This document shows, in pieces, positions 1-40,100 of a stretch of DNA of 64,000 bases. A program made the position numbers and the translations under genes. Within the stretch, counting starts at the first letter, position 1; each line of letters starts with the position of its first letter. This DNA is from Epinephelus fuscoguttatus (Eukaryota > Chordata > Actinopteri > Perciformes > Serranidae). The notes beneath the pieces are model-generated. The model saw only the letters and a program-made list of their open reading frames with translations. It made no database searches and was not told where the DNA came from. The stretch covers positions 37,608,777 to 37,672,776 of the forward strand of contig NC_064764.1 in assembly GCF_011397635.1 (NCBI RefSeq), written 5' to 3'.

Positions 1-194
1 TTTTTGTTTTGGTTTGTTTTTTTGGTTTTTTTTGCTATGTTTTGTGCCAACTATTATTAAATTAATAAAACATAATTTATTCGTTTTTTTATGTTTCATT
101 TGCATTTGTTTTGGTTGTTTTGATCGCAGTGTTTTTGGTGAACACTGTGCGAAGAGTTGGAATATTCATGTTAAATATTTAGTTTATTGATAAC

Positions 195-554
195 TAGGGT
201 TGCAACACTCTGAGATTTTCACGGCACGATGATGCTCTCAGAAAGTATCACGATATTGCAGAGTTATTATTATTATCAGGATCAGCCAGGACGACCCTTA
301 AAGGAATGAAAATGAAAGGGTTATTTTTTTGTTTAAATAAATGTTTTATTACTATAATTTAAACTTGAAACCATATTCGTAATGGAAGTTTGTGTAGTAG
401 GTCTCCCTACAGAAAATAACTCAAATAAAGGGGAGAATCTCCGTCCAGTTGCATTTATTTTTCAGTATTGTAGATAAGCACGCGTACACGGTATGATAAC
501 CATCAACTTTTATATCACAATATGCCTTAAAACCTGTATATTGCTGCAACCCTA
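195..554. mobile_element. hAT-type non-autonomous element (MITE), 360 bp
   Basis: It begins TAGGGTTGCAAC and ends GCTGCAACCCTA, which are imperfect terminal inverted repeats. It is flanked by TTGATAAC (187-194) and TTGATAAA (555-562), a 7/8 match. An 8-bp duplication with TAGGG..CCCTA ends is characteristic of hAT transposons. There is no transposase ORF. Confidence 0.8.
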
Positions 555-1895
555 TTGATAAAATAATAAAAAATCTTGGTTAGTATTCACTTCTCTCTGC
601 TCAGTTTCAGACAATATATATTATATTTTTCAACCTGCAAAGTAACTAAAGCTGTTAAATAAGTGTAGTGTTGTAAAAAATGTAGTGCGGTAGAAGTAAA
701 GAGTCGAATCTTTAATGATTTTAAATTCACAGATTCACATAGTAGATATCTGGGTGTCATTGATAAAGTTGACGAGATTGAAAAGGTAGAACTCAACAAT
801 GAGTGCACAGCAGCAGCTGGATGGTGCACACACTCATGTTCATCTGCAATAATGACAAGCATTTAGGTGTATTTAGGATTTCTATAATTTAATAATTAGC
901 TTTGCAAAATGAGCATAGTGTGAATACGTAGCAAGCCTTTAGCCAGAGACTTATTTTACCAACCTCTAGCGCACACAAACTGGTCAAATGACACGTAGCT
1001 CACAGGTCTCCAGAACGTGCGCCAGACTTCAAAGGCAATTTATGTAGTCGCCAGATAATGTAATTGTAATGTCAGGGTCCTCCACGTGATGCTATGAGGC
1101 CCAAAAGACTTTTCCCCTCGAGTTAAATTGTGAAAGTGACGTATGTAAATCGCTGGATACATTTATTTTGAGTGTCAAAACCCCTGCAAAGTGACTCATT
1201 TCACTGTCAGAATGTAATCCATTCTGTCCAATAACATTTGGTAAGTCAAGAAGAGTTGCAAGATCAAATCATTTTATCCTCATTCAAGTTAGCGGAGCGC
1301 TGCTCAGCTTGCTGAAGGGCACCTGCTTTATGGGCCCAACGATGCAGAAGATCTAGGTAATGTCATACCCAGGATGTCAAACTCTTTAGGTTTCATGCAC
1401 CACTGAACAACTTTCCGCCCCACCTCCAACACTGTATCCAGTTTTCTTTATACATCCATGGTACCTCATTGCTTTACAGAACGGTGATGAAAGTAACAAT
1501 ATCCTGTTTCACGTCTAAAGATCTGCACCAATACAGCATCATGCAGAATGGTGGTTTCCCTGCTGCAGCAGAGACGATGTTTCTCCATACATGATGTTGT
1601 AAACACTTTTTCCTTCTGCAGGATACAAACTCTCATTCCTTTTTGTCCAGTCAGGTAGTGATCTTCATCAAGACCTGTTAGCATAACCATCAGTTATGTT
1701 TCATACTGCACCGTGTCTGGGGCCGGAGGTGTTGTGGTGTTTCAGGATGTCGCACAGCTGAGACTACACACTGTAAACGATCATCATCGTTCTGTCACTG
1801 TGTCACAGTCTGTTGTTCCTGTATCAGAAGTCAAACTGACACAAGAGACGAGTGCTCCTTCAGAGAAAACCTGACAGCTCTGCATTCACAAAACC

Positions 1896-1898
<3 letters not shown>

Positions 1899-1936
<38 letters not shown>
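1899..1936. repeat. (GT)n microsatellite
   Basis: This is an uninterrupted GT dinucleotide run. A looser GT/CA-rich neighbourhood follows to about 2110. Confidence 0.95.
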
Positions 1937-1937
<1 letters not shown>

Positions 1938-3307
1938 TAAGCGAGAGACACACATTGGTGTCAGTGTGTTTCTTGTCAACCTCGGGCATGAATGAGTTTG
2001 CACTGACCTACATCATGCTTCAGCACACACACACTAACATCAGTGTGTCTCTCTGTACTGTCCCTGCTGTCATTTGCTCACATACAGTACACATGTTGCA
2101 CACACACACATAAAGGTGCTCACGCACGTGGTTGCACATGTTGATGCACATTTGAGCATTTCCATTCATTATCGTTCTGTATCTGTATCCGTTAGCTAAC
2201 AGCTTCACTCTGACATCATGCTGTCTGCCATTTTCATTACGACATTAAAGAGGTGGAAGGGTGTAATTAGGGTCAGTAGAGTTGACGTCCATTTGTCTGT
2301 CATATCATAACAGTTACTGTTCATAAAGATTAAGGCATTGTAGCATGTTTTAGTGGAAGGCTCAGCTCCTCCACATAGTGGGTGTAAAAAGATAAGTCTG
2401 GACAGTAAATTTAATCAGTCAGCTGATCAGGCTCATCTGCTCTACTCTCTGAGACCTTGCTCTGCTCTGTCCGTGTCTGTCCCCAAATTTAACACTGATT
2501 TGACCGCAGAGATGCGAGGAACAGAAAACATCTTTTTCTTGCTTAGCAAAGCTTGATAGAATCCCGTCCACTTTTGCTTCTCTGGTGGTTGGGAGGTAGC
2601 AGCTAATGTTCCTGTGTCAAACCAGTCGTCACTCACATCTCTGTAGTCAAACCACCTGTAAATGTATTGAAACAACACACATATGACTACATCTGCTTTT
2701 CAAAAGAAGGTGTTAACAGTAAAAATACATGTATGAATGTAAGAGTAATTGGGTTTTATACACAGGAAGTTAAAACATGTGACCAGTGACCCTTATACAG
2801 GAAGGAATCTGACTAATGTGTGAGGGAAATGACTTTATTCTTTGATGCTGGGATGAGATTGACATTTTTCTTTGACCTGCAGTCATCCAAAAAACGATGT
2901 CGTGTACTTTATTTTACAAAAGGATGAAATATGAAATTTAAAACCGTATTGAAACACTTCAACTAGAATGCAGTCTTGTGTTTATATTTATATTTATTCA
3001 ATTTTCTTTTTTATTTGTTAAAATGTTATTCATCCATGCACATGATTAGACACTTTTTCTGAAGACAAAATGTGCTTGAATAATAAAACACAGTCTTCAG
3101 AAAAATTTAAATAGAACACAATGGAATCTGGAAAAAACATTAAACAGTTTTACTTTTTACTGCTGAAGAAATAGGAGTAGAGAGACGTGAGAATGAAAGA
3201 CAAAGAAAAGATAGATATTAGAGGAGAATGTGAGGGGAATAAAGCGTCAAAGAAATACAGCAAAAAATAAAGATTAAGTAATAAAGAAATGACTTAACAG
3301 CAGCCAC

Positions 3308-4038
3308 TAGGGGTGTAACGGTACACAAAAATCACGGTTCGGTACGTACCTTGGTACGCAAGTCACAGTTCGTTTTTTTTTCGGTACAGTAATGAAAAAA
3401 ATAGACAACTATTAAATATCTTGTACTTTATTGAAAATAGAAATATATAAAATTTAAAAAATAAAATCTTGCTTTTTATTTTACACATTTTTGAATGAAA
3501 AATAGAAATATAAAAGTGAAAAATAAAATCCTGCTGTTTTTTTTAACACGTTTTGAATAAAAAATATAAATATAAATTTCTGTTTAAACAATTTTACGCA
3601 AAAAAAAAAAGAGTACAGTGCAGCTGTAACAGCGGTCGGGTATGTACTTGGAAACACGACCACTGTTCTGCAGTGTTGGCACACTGCTTTTGTCTTGTCC
3701 ACTTGTTTATTTCCATCTTCGTATTTTACCCTGAAACCAAAGTGTTCCCGAACGGAGGACTTAAGGTTTGCGGGTGGGTCTTCAGGTTCATCAGGCTCAC
3801 TTGCCATGTTGTCCAAATGCGAGAATGCGCTGCACAAAGTGAAGGCGGAGATTTACGGTCGGACTCAGTCCGTCACTCAATTATGTCCATCGGGAAACTA
3901 GATATTTTAAGTGAATTAAAACAAAACAAAATAAAATAAAATAATATCCTGCACCCAATAATTCGGAACAGGGTCATGCCGAACTGAAAGTCACGTACCG
4001 AACGGTTCGACACAAATAAACATACCGTTATGGCCCTA
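3308..4038. mobile_element. hAT element, internally deleted, with perfect 8-bp target duplication
   Basis: The ends read TAGGGGTGTAACGGTAC and ATACCGTTATGGCCCTA, imperfect inverted repeats of about 17 bp. GCAGCCAC flanks both sides (3300-3307 and 4039-4046), a perfect 8-bp duplication. The interior is AT-rich and holds the start of a BED zinc-finger ORF on the - strand, so this is a deletion derivative of an autonomous hAT transposon and not an unrelated MITE. Confidence 0.88.
3481..3837 (-). pseudogene. Truncated hAT transposase N-terminus with BED zinc finger
   Basis: An open frame of 118 codons lies inside the hAT element. After an acidic start (MASEPDEPEDPP) it has VREHFGF, then VDKTKAVCQHC, the typical first half of a BED zinc finger (aromatic W/F positions, then CxxC). 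The zinc-finger histidines expected further on are not recognisable; the frame instead runs into F/K-rich low-complexity translation of AT-rich DNA. It is probably only the DNA-binding exon of a transposase whose catalytic RNase H-like region has been deleted. It is unlikely to be functional unless it is spliced or domesticated. Confidence 0.6.
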
Positions 4039-4243
4039 GCAGCCACCATATTAAAATATTTGACCTCTAAATTGTTTTAATTTTAATTATTGCATTTCGT
4101 CCGTGGTATTCTAGAGACGCTTGATGTATAATTTGATTTGACATCTGTCATTTTGGTGGAGAAAATACAATTGCGGGTGCTGCAGCCTAGCCTGCTACAC
4201 AAAAGTTATAATGTGGAATTGAAACAAATAAATTACTGACTTT

Positions 4244-4420
4244 TTTTTTTATTTTTTTGGCTTTATTAGATAGGACAGTCTAGTGTGAAGGGGGAGAGAA
4301 AGGGCAGAATACATGCAGCAAGGGGCCACAGGCTACGATCGAACCCTTGGCTGTTGCGGCAAGGACATTGCCTTCGTATATAGGACGCCTGCTCCATCCA
4401 CTAAACCACCAGGTGCCCCA
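4244..4420 (-). mobile_element. tRNA-derived SINE
   Basis: Read on the - strand it starts GGGGCACCTGGTGGTTTAG. It has an A-box-like TGGTTTAGTGGATGG, a B-box-like GGTTCGATCGTAG, a T/C-rich tail region and a poly-A end (poly-T on +). This is the tRNA-head SINE organisation common in teleosts. It lacks the cloverleaf of a real tRNA. Confidence 0.8.
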
Positions 4421-4967
4421 GCAGCAGGTTGTGACTCTTGGGTGGATAATTGATTAATCAGTCTGTTCTGATCTAATCAGAGTAATGGATAAGAGGAGCA
4501 GCTGCTGCGAGTGAATACTTTCAAAGCACCTAAAATTCTGCTGCTCTGTCTCTGCCGTGCTATAAATAACCAAATGAAAGACACTATATTCCAATAGCGA
4601 ACAGTCCAGCTCCAAAATAGAAAATCTATTTGGGTGGCAGTTGTTTTAATCGTGGCGGGCTGCCTGGACAGTAAGATGAGAAAAGATAAGAGCGCAGCAG
4701 TTGCAATACAAAGTTAGAGGAGTGCAAAGTGCGCAGTGTACAAGGACTAAAGTAACATAGTAGAAGAAGCACATGTATACCAAATATCAGACTAACTATA
4801 AAAGTAACAGTAAGGTGCAGTGCAATACATACATCATTTACAATGACACAAAATAAATATGACATGATAAATAAGCTTCATATAAATACAGCAGCTGCTC
4901 GTCCCTTGTATTAATGTGTTAATCTGTTCTGCCTCCACTCTTTTCTCTGGTGTATATACAAACATAA

Positions 4968-26286
<21,319 letters not shown>

Positions 26287-29250
26287 GGACCAACACTTCT
26301 GTGTTCATGTGTGTCTGTGGACGTGTGGCGTCTCACACCAGTTCAGTGTATCCGATCTGAGCCAGAAGGGAAAAGATGACTCAGCTCTGTTCCTGTTTTT
26401 CCTTTTAGTTTCTCACACTAATCGATCACAAACAGATCAAAGAATCTGAGTTTCACTAATATTTTATCGTGTTTATTGGACAGAATCAGAGCTGGAGTTT
26501 GTTATCGTCTCTGTCTACCCATAAGGCAGTTTTTGTGAGTTCTGTTGTTGGAGAAGTGAGCAGAGCTTCAGGCGTCTTCATGTTGTGTGTTGGTGTGATG
26601 GATCCCAATGTTCCCGTTCTTTCACAGAAGGTCAGAGAAAACGTTTTTATATCTTGTAGTTCTTGTGATCACAAGAATTTTTTTTCTAGTTGTGCACTCT
26701 CCTCCCTTCACCCCGACCCTCAGCAGAGGACGATCACAGTCCGTCCCCTGAAGTGAGGACTTGAGATTATTTTTAGTGTTAACAGAAGAAATATGTGACG
26801 CTCTGATCCCAGAGATTAAAAAGACAGAATCAAATGAAGCTATGCAAAAGACACTTTTACACTAAAAACCAAATTCAGAGATTTTCTTTCTTTCTTTGTT
26901 TCCTCTGAAGCACTTTTACACTACGACTCATTGTGTCTGCAAAAACTGATAAATTAACATTTAGCTATAGCTCTTATTGAGGCTCTTCTCAGTGTTTAAT
27001 CAAGAAAAAATACTTTTTAATTTTACAAATACTGAAGTCTGCGTCACTGATTAACACGTTTTGTTTCCTGTGACGGCTTCACAATAAAAGCCAACCGCTT
27101 TTTTTGCCAGTAGAATTTTTTTTTTTTTTATGTGAAGCAGCAGCAGGAAACATCATGTTAGCATCAGCAGCAGTTTAATGCAGCTCTGCGTCAGCTGCAG
27201 GAGAGTGAACAGAAAACAGTGAATCAAATTTAGCACCAGAGACTTATCTTTGTAAATAATTCCAGTCCTCCAAATCCCTCGAAAACAGAAGTCCAGACTC
27301 GCATTTATCATCATCGTCTCAGAGCAGGAGTTTTTTGATCCAAGTTTTAGGACAAGCACTGAAAGCATTTTATCTTTTTAAGTTTCCGTAAAAAAACAAA
27401 AACAGACCCTCTTATTTTTTAATACTGCAGCTGATCTTCCTCTCTTTATCTCATCGTCCTCCTCGTTCTCCTCATCCTCACCTGCTGTCGTGTTAATTAT
27501 GTAAAAGATCAGACAATTAAACCAACAAACCACATCATCGAATCAGTGTTCAAACCAGTTTCAGTCTCTCCTGAGTGTTTTCACTGCATCAGGAGGATTT
27601 ATTTTATTTAGTTTATAACCAACTCCTCGTCCCTTTGACCTTTGGCCTCAGCAAATACCCTCCTTAGTTTCTCAAGAGCCTTATCTTCATCTTTTTATCA
27701 TCAGTGAAGTGTTAAAAGTATGGAGCCCAATATGAAAAAGGACAAAAGGATCTTTGTAAGTTATTACAATGAAAAACTTTCTTGAAATAATGACTGAGAG
27801 TGACACAGCTCGCTCCAATATGGCGGCACTGAACAGAGTGGTGTCGTCAGCATACACAACTATGTTGGCATTTTTACACACAATGGCAACTCATTAAAAA
27901 TGGAGTATTACAAAGACCTTTAACGATAATGAAAAGCTGTCTTGAAATAACAACTTAATATCTCGAAAATAGTAATAATAATATTTTTAGATGCTGTACA
28001 TCATTGATTTTCTACCCTAAATCATTTTGAGAAGGTTTCTCATCATAGTGAGTTACAGCATCTTTTATTTTCATCACAAGTCTTCATATTATTTTTTTCT
28101 GTTACTGGGCTTCCATATAAAGATACTGAGAACTCTGGGAAAATAATTAGAGATGAAACAAAGGAGTAAGAAAGACACTAAAATATTTACACTAATAATC
28201 AAACTGCAATAGAAGACAGAAATATCAAACTCAGTGGAGAGGAGTGAATGACAGACAGTTTTCAGTGACTTTTGTGCCATAAATAATAATCATTGTCGTC
28301 TCTGATGTGAAGTCTGTAGACTGAGCCTCTGTGTTTTATTTTAAAGCTGAGCAGAGCTGTGGTGAAAAGTGTTTTACCACGTAGAAAGAAACTACTTTTA
28401 ATACATCCTGTGATCTGTGCAGATGAAGACAGTTGTTGAAGGATAGTTTGGGATTTTTTTCGCCCAGCTTGGGTCTTATTGTTTTAGTTTTTACTCTCAC
28501 TTTAAAGAATTTAACTGAAAATGTGATTTAAACCTGAAGTTTGGAAGAAAAGTCAAACCTGAGCATCAAAATGAGGTTCCCTGAAGAGTTTTTAAAGCTT
28601 TAAACTCAACACTGAATCCCCAATGCAAAGACAGAAAACTAAATTCTGGTCTAAATTAACAGGATCAGATCAGGACGAGGTCTTCCTCCAGTGAAGGTTT
28701 GATCCTTTCGCACCAAACTCCAGCAGAAAACCGACAGATTTAAGATGAATTCAGACACCTGTGTTTCCCTCCCGGTGGTGTTGCAGCCTGGGCCTGTCGT
28801 CGTCGTGTTCTCATGTGGTTCTCGTGTGGTGAAGTGGACCTGAACAAAGCGCCTGGTTGCCAGTGTTGAAGTTTACAGTGTGTTTGCCTGCATGCCTGAT
28901 ATAATAACTGACATTTTTATTCACGATGTTTTCATACTCTTTGTATTTCTTCTTTTTTGATTTATGGTGTGTGTGTGTGTTTGATCAGCTGGAGGTGGTG
29001 GTGTTTCTGTTCAGTGCTGTTTGGTTGTAATAGCCCTTTAAAAAGACGTCCTGTGTGTTTGGACTCTCAGGTGGAGGTTGGATGTTTCTGTGCCATATAA
29101 ACAGATGTGTGTGTGGGAGTGTGTGTATACAGTGTGTGTGTGAAGCAGTATGAACCAAATGTTCCCTCGTGGACTGAAGTGGACCTGAAACAGTGTTTTT
29201 TTTTTTTCTTGTTGTACAGTTTGATATTAAAGAGGCACAAAAACCAGAGC
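26287..29250 (+). other. abi2 3' UTR and downstream sequence
   Basis: A canonical AATAAA lies at 27083-27088, and an ATTAAA at 29226-29231 follows a GT-rich stretch, so a short (0.8 kb) and a long (2.9 kb) 3' UTR are both possible. No ORF here resembles a protein. Confidence 0.55.
27083..27088 (+). promoter_or_regulatory. abi2 candidate proximal poly(A) signal
   Basis: AATAAA about 0.8 kb after the stop codon, followed by T-rich DNA. Confidence 0.5.
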
Positions 29251-31560
29251 GTGCCGACCCCTCAGAGGAAGATTAATCTTTTAGTGCCACTAACAGAGTC
29301 GCTGTGTAGAGCTGCAATCTAACGAGGACTTTCACTGTCACTCTGTCAGTTATTTTCTGGATTAATCGATCAGTTGTTTGGTCCATAGCAGGTAGAGACA
29401 CACATCTAGTGATGTACTTGGACACATCATCAGTGACAGTACCAGGGGTCATTGGGGGTTTTGGGTCTTTCAACGTCAGACCCCCTCACCCTGACGAGCC
29501 AACCAGGTGTGATCAGTGTAGGAGAGATGTCAGCGTCTCATAATCCGCCCATGGTCGGCACGCTCTGGTTTTTGTTCTGCCTGCAGTTTTCCTTTAACAC
29601 AGAGAGTGAATCAAGAAATGAGACGATCCATGAAATGTGACAGGCGACTTCTCTCAGGCTGATTTTACCAGAAACTCATCAGTGCCCCTGCAGACGTTTC
29701 ACCTACGATTTCAGACTCAGGTCTAAATACACAAAATCATCTAAAGAAAATCGACTATGAGATCATTTATCTTCTGTCTCTTATCAGTAAAGAGCAACTC
29801 ACAGTCATAACTAAACAGGAAACACGAGATCTTGTGGGAAAACTTGTGTCTGAGGTCTTTGAACGTCACTGAGAAACAAGTTTTACCAGAAAGAATCAGA
29901 TCTTTAATTTGCACTTTTTTATTGAAGTGAATTCAACAGTAAGAGATTAAATCTTTTACCTGGATTATATTTGTACACTTAAACCTGAGAGTCGATCGAT
30001 GAGCTGCAGTTTGATCCTTCAGTGAGCTGTAAACCCACCTGTCAGTCTGCAGTGTTTTCCTGGTAAAACCTGATGTCTGGAGAAGTTCTCTGCTTTCCAA
30101 ACCGAAGCGCGACTGAAAGCACATCGCTCTTTTGTAAGAGAGAAAAAAGTGGAATTACTAAATAAATGTTATAACAGCTTGTCTGTGTTACTGTCTCTAA
30201 GTTACATAGAAATACATGACTGCAAAGTAACAAGTTACCAGTGGTATAATGTAACTAAATGTGCCGTACTATACTAGTGTATGATTTTCACAATACTTAT
30301 ACTTTACCTGAGTATCAACATTTAATATTACTTTATACTTAAGTCCGCTGCATCCCTGAGACAATTATTGTAGTTTTTACTCCACTACATTTATCGGACT
30401 CTTACAGTTACTAGTTACCTTTTACAAAATAAAGAAATGTTATATGTAACCTATGTATGTGACTACTATACTACTAATCTACCCAGAAGTACACAGAGTA
30501 TGTAAAATTGTCATATTGACGAACTCCAACATTAAAATGTTTGTACATGTATTCACTGGTGATAAAAAAACAATGTAATATTCTATAATAACAGGTGTAA
30601 CATTGTGAAAGGAGGATTCTGCAGAGTGAGTACTTTTACTTTGACTACCTTTAGTACATTTTGCTGATAACACTTTCACTTAACATTTTTAATCCAGTAC
30701 GTTTACTTAAAATACAATATTTTTGACTAGTATTTCTACTTTTACTCATCATATCTGTTCACTTTAGCCTTTAACTAGCTCTGACTTTTATGATAGAGGT
30801 CTGAAACTCTTTCTTTTTATACTTCATGCTGCTGCAACTCTTAAAATCTTACTTGATTTTATGATTTATAGTTTTATAATTCTATGATTTTATTCAGTTC
30901 TGTTTTATGTTCATTCTGCCTATTTTCATGTGAAGCACTCAGTGCTTATACTGCCATTATTTCACTTTGTGCTGCATTTCTTGTATGAAAGGTGTATAAA
31001 TAAAGTTAATACTATTATTATTAAGTAAATAAGTACTTCTGAATAGGCTACTTCTTTCACCACTGCTAGTTACTTAAGCTATCAACAAAAAAAAAGTAGT
31101 GCAGTAAAAAGTTCAAAATTTTCCTCTTTGATGTAGAGGAGAAGTATAAGTAGCAGAAAATGGAAATACTCAAGTAAAGTATAAGTAAGACTACCTCAAA
31201 ATGGAAGTGCAGCACATAAGTGACATTACATAATATTCATAATATAATTTAAATAGTATTTTATTTATAATTAATATAAATATTATAGCAGTTATATATA
31301 GCTTATTATATACTGTAACCTCTTTGCTCACATTCCACCACTCCACGAGTTACAACTTTTTACTTTGACAGCGCAACACACCGGAAGTACATTGCAAGTG
31401 CTTATGGGTAAAGATGCGTTAACAGGTGAAGTTAGCGTTTATTTCAGGTCAGTTTCACATTTGAAAGTTTTGACTTAAAGATTAACGGTTAACCGATAGT
31501 GGAATCAAACAGTTTTAATTGTCATAAAATATCGTTAAATGTTAATTTTATAAAAGCTAA
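29251..31560. other. Intergenic abi2-cnot11
   Basis: No gene was recognised. About 30240-30770 and 31040-31250 contain a repeat with phrases such as ACTCCACTACATTTAT and ACTCAAGTAAAGTATAAGTA, a family common in fish and also seen near 58.0-58.26 kb with the end ACTTTCCACCGCTG. Confidence 0.7.
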
Positions 31561-31566
31561 GCGCGT

Positions 31567-31618
31567 ACCGGAAGCGGAACTCCGGAAAAAAAACTACGCT
31601 ACCCAGAATGCACCGCGC
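31567..31618 (+). promoter_or_regulatory. cnot11 core promoter motifs: ETS and ZNF143-type
   Basis: ACCGGAAG (31567-31574) and CCGGAA just downstream are ETS/GABP sites. ACTACGCTACCCAGAATG (31593-31610), followed by CACCGCGC, closely resembles the ZNF143 (Staf) motif. These are typical of broad housekeeping promoters and lie about 400 bp before the cnot11 ATG. Confidence 0.7.
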
Positions 31619-32002
31619 CCACAGGGTCAGAATTTAAACGGCTAACGTTAACAGCGCAGAGCAGTGTCTAACAGTCCGGATAACACGTCATTAAACTGGA
31701 ATAAATTGGGAATATTTGAGTTTGGTTTGTGTTTGTCGGGTTTATTAGACTGTTATGTAGCTACCGGACCGGTCAGAGCCGGTTTTAATGGGCGGACTCT
31801 TCAGTTTGTGACATGACTTCACCGGTTTCTGTTAGCTAGCATTGCTGCTAGGCTAAGCTAACTCTCAGCTAACGACTTCGGGACTGTTTGGTTTTCTCCC
31901 GCAGACATGATTTAACTTCTGGTGAACTGTATCAACAGAAAACATCGCGTTTTATAACAACACCGACCTCCAGAGAGCTGAGCTGACCGAGGCGGGCAGA
32001 CC

Positions 32003-37085
<5,083 letters not shown>

Positions 37086-37140
37086 TGATCCTCACAGAGA
37101 CAGTGCACAGACAGACTGGAGTCGTGGTCTGAGCTGCTAA

Positions 37141-37146
37141 AATAAA
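37141..37146 (+). promoter_or_regulatory. cnot11 poly(A) signal
   Basis: AATAAA 56 bp after the stop codon, implying a very short 3' UTR. Confidence 0.75.
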
Positions 37147-37164
37147 TCTATCAAACAGTCAAAG

Positions 37165-40100
37165 GGACACGGTTTGGTGCAACACGCTTCATGACTCTGA
37201 ACATCACAGGAGCAGAAACTGGTGCAGTTGATACTGTAAATATGTGGTGACGTCAGGGTCAGGACGGTGTAAAGGTGTTCAAACTGGTTTGATATTAGGC
37301 CAAACACCAGACTGGACTGGTACGCCGCATGATACCAGGTGTCACTACCCCTGAGAGGAACATAAAAACACTGTGTCTCAACAGAAAACTAGCGACTGTT
37401 ACGTCACATCACGTAATATCAACACCATTAAAGAAGCACTTCTGTTACTTTATGTGAACAAACCAGGTAAACATCAGCTGTTTGCTCGAGATCAGACTGG
37501 AGACGTAACCACGTAAAAGATGAGTGAGCAGCCTACATGCTGTCCTACTCTGTAAACCTTTTAAAACAGAAAACACATTTTATATTGTGACTGACGCACA
37601 GTTTGGTCGACAGCAAGTAGCCTAGCTTGTTGTTAACAAGAGTTATTTAGCTCATTGGGAACTTTCAGCTCCATCGTGACACCGTCAGCACAGATCGCTG
37701 ATTTAGGCGACTTTTTAATTTGCAATGTGTTACAACGACAAACGCCGGTTCAGCTGGTTTGCATAAAATCAGACTGGTCTGAGCTCGTACACCGTGCCGG
37801 AAACTGACCCAACTCTGAGTGACGTCATCCTCAGTTCTGCCTCTGAACTCTGTCCCATCCTCCCGTCTCCATTTTCCAGAAGTCAAACAACAAAAGGATG
37901 AACTCACTTCACCGTTTCATTTTTCTACCAGAGCTCTTTTCCTTTGGAAATCTTTTCCTTTTCTCTAATTAAACAGATTGTTTAGTTGAATCTTGTTGTT
38001 GTGATTTCATTAATGTTTTTTAATCAGGTCTGTCGTCCACTTCCTGTTTGTAACAGCTGTTAATGTTCACACATGGAAGAAACTAATCACTGCTCCCGTC
38101 CGCTCATCATGAACATAGACCTCTGACAGCTGCGGTGAGTACCTGAAAACTTTCTCACATGTCGACATCAGATTGACAATTAGGGTGACGTGTTTCAAGT
38201 CAGATGTTCAGACTGATGGAGGCGGCCTGGCTAGCTGTTTGCAGTCTGTATGCTAAGCTAAGCTAACCAGCTCCTGTTTGTAGCTTCATATTTACTGTAC
38301 AGACGTGAGTCGAATCAATCTGAACATCTGACTGTCAGAGAGGAATGGAGGGAGTGAATGTCCCAACATGTTGAACTATTCCTGAAGATTAACATGTTTC
38401 TCGGCCCTTTCTGGTAGAAAGTTTAATAATAATGCTCAAGTATTCCAAACGTCAATTTTGACATTTGTATTAATAAGTCAAATTTGTTTGTATTAACAGG
38501 TAAAAATAGAACATCTTGACGTGTCAGATACGCATTTAAAGGACAGAACATGTCCTGTTAACAAGAACATTGCTGACGTTCTAAGACACTTAAAACATTA
38601 AAGCTTCCACGCCATTAACTGGCACCAACGTACCCGCCCCTTTTTGACGTAGCGACTGCATTGACCAATGAGGGCTCCTGTTAGTGGGTACGTTTGGCTA
38701 CATGCCTATCACCTGTCTTCTATACAACTTCAATTTTTGGGACAGCCCATTTTGTGCGAGAGGATAAATTCTGTCAATGTGATTTTGCCAAATGTTACAT
38801 GTTCCTGGACCAACATCGCAATCAACCAATCGCAGCCCTCTGACATCATCAGTGTGCTGCTCAAGGGTTAGTGAGTTAGCTTGCTAGCTAGGAAGGCTAT
38901 GCTAACGAGTAATTTTACCAATTAAAATATTGTTCACTAACACGAAAAGTAAAATGTAATTTTGCAGCTGCAAAGACCTACGGTTTTCCACTACTTTTTA
39001 TGTTAATCTTGGACCATGCTGATCCTGACTAGAATTGCTAACATCGATCCAGAACCATCACTGCTATGTTGATGCCAAATTATCCTAAATCCATGTGGCG
39101 ATGATCCAGGGTCAACATGACCATGTGGTGCTAGATCAACATGAGTGCTGCAATTTTGCAAAACGAAAGCTTATTATACGTTATAAAAAAGGAGGGACTA
39201 TGTGTTGATCACAGGTATTTGCAACTGAAAAATAACATCATCCTTTCTATTTGTTAAAGAACAATATTCTGTTTTATTGGCAAGTTCACTCGTTAGCATA
39301 GCCTACCCACTTAGCAAGCTAATTTGCTAACCCTGCAGTAGCATGTAAGGATTTTGTTCAGTGTTACTGAGGAGTTTGTTAAATCTAACCAACGCCAATT
39401 TGGAAAATGTAGCATAGTAGAAGAAGCACAAAGGAATTCTGAAAGAAGCCCAGGAGAAGCAGACTGATGATGTCAGAGGGCTGCGATTGGTTGATTGCAA
39501 TGTTGGTGTGAGATGTTGATCGAGGAACGTGTCCTACTTGGCAAAATCACAGCATGCGTCATGAACTTGTGACTGAAGAGAGCGAATGTCCTCTGGAAGC
39601 TTTAAAGCCACTGTGGCCGTAATGTGCGTTACCAATCCAGGATTAATTATATAAAAAATGGTTCTTAAACACAAACGTGGTGTTTTACTCAGGAAAACCG
39701 AGCTCTGTATCCACCTTATTCCTTGCCCCCATGACACCTCGAGTGAATTATAGGCACGGCTTCTGGCGCTGAATCAGAACCAGTGTTTTCCTATTGTAAC
39801 AGTATGAGCGGTATGCTAACGGTACGCTAATCCTGTATTCTGAAGCAATTTGGAAATATAACGTTGAACACACCTCCTGTTGCACCTCAGGCGGTATAAT
39901 GTGATCATACCTCTGTCGTCTCTGACAGACGTCTCAAAACATTTGTTTCTTTCTTAACCAAGCATGTTAGCGATTAACTTGCCTTGTTCCGTTAGCATAT
40001 TGTTAAATTTAACAGAGCCCAAGCTAGCTAACAGTAAACATCTACTCCAACAACAACATTACAGTAACATGAGGTAAACAATTTAATTACCGTATTAATT

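Noticed and set aside
4244..4420. Possible tRNA gene (A and B boxes)
   Set aside because: The sequence lacks a cloverleaf and has a long tRNA-unrelated body and a poly-A tail, so it is a SINE. The same holds for 25530-25690 and 49196-49302.
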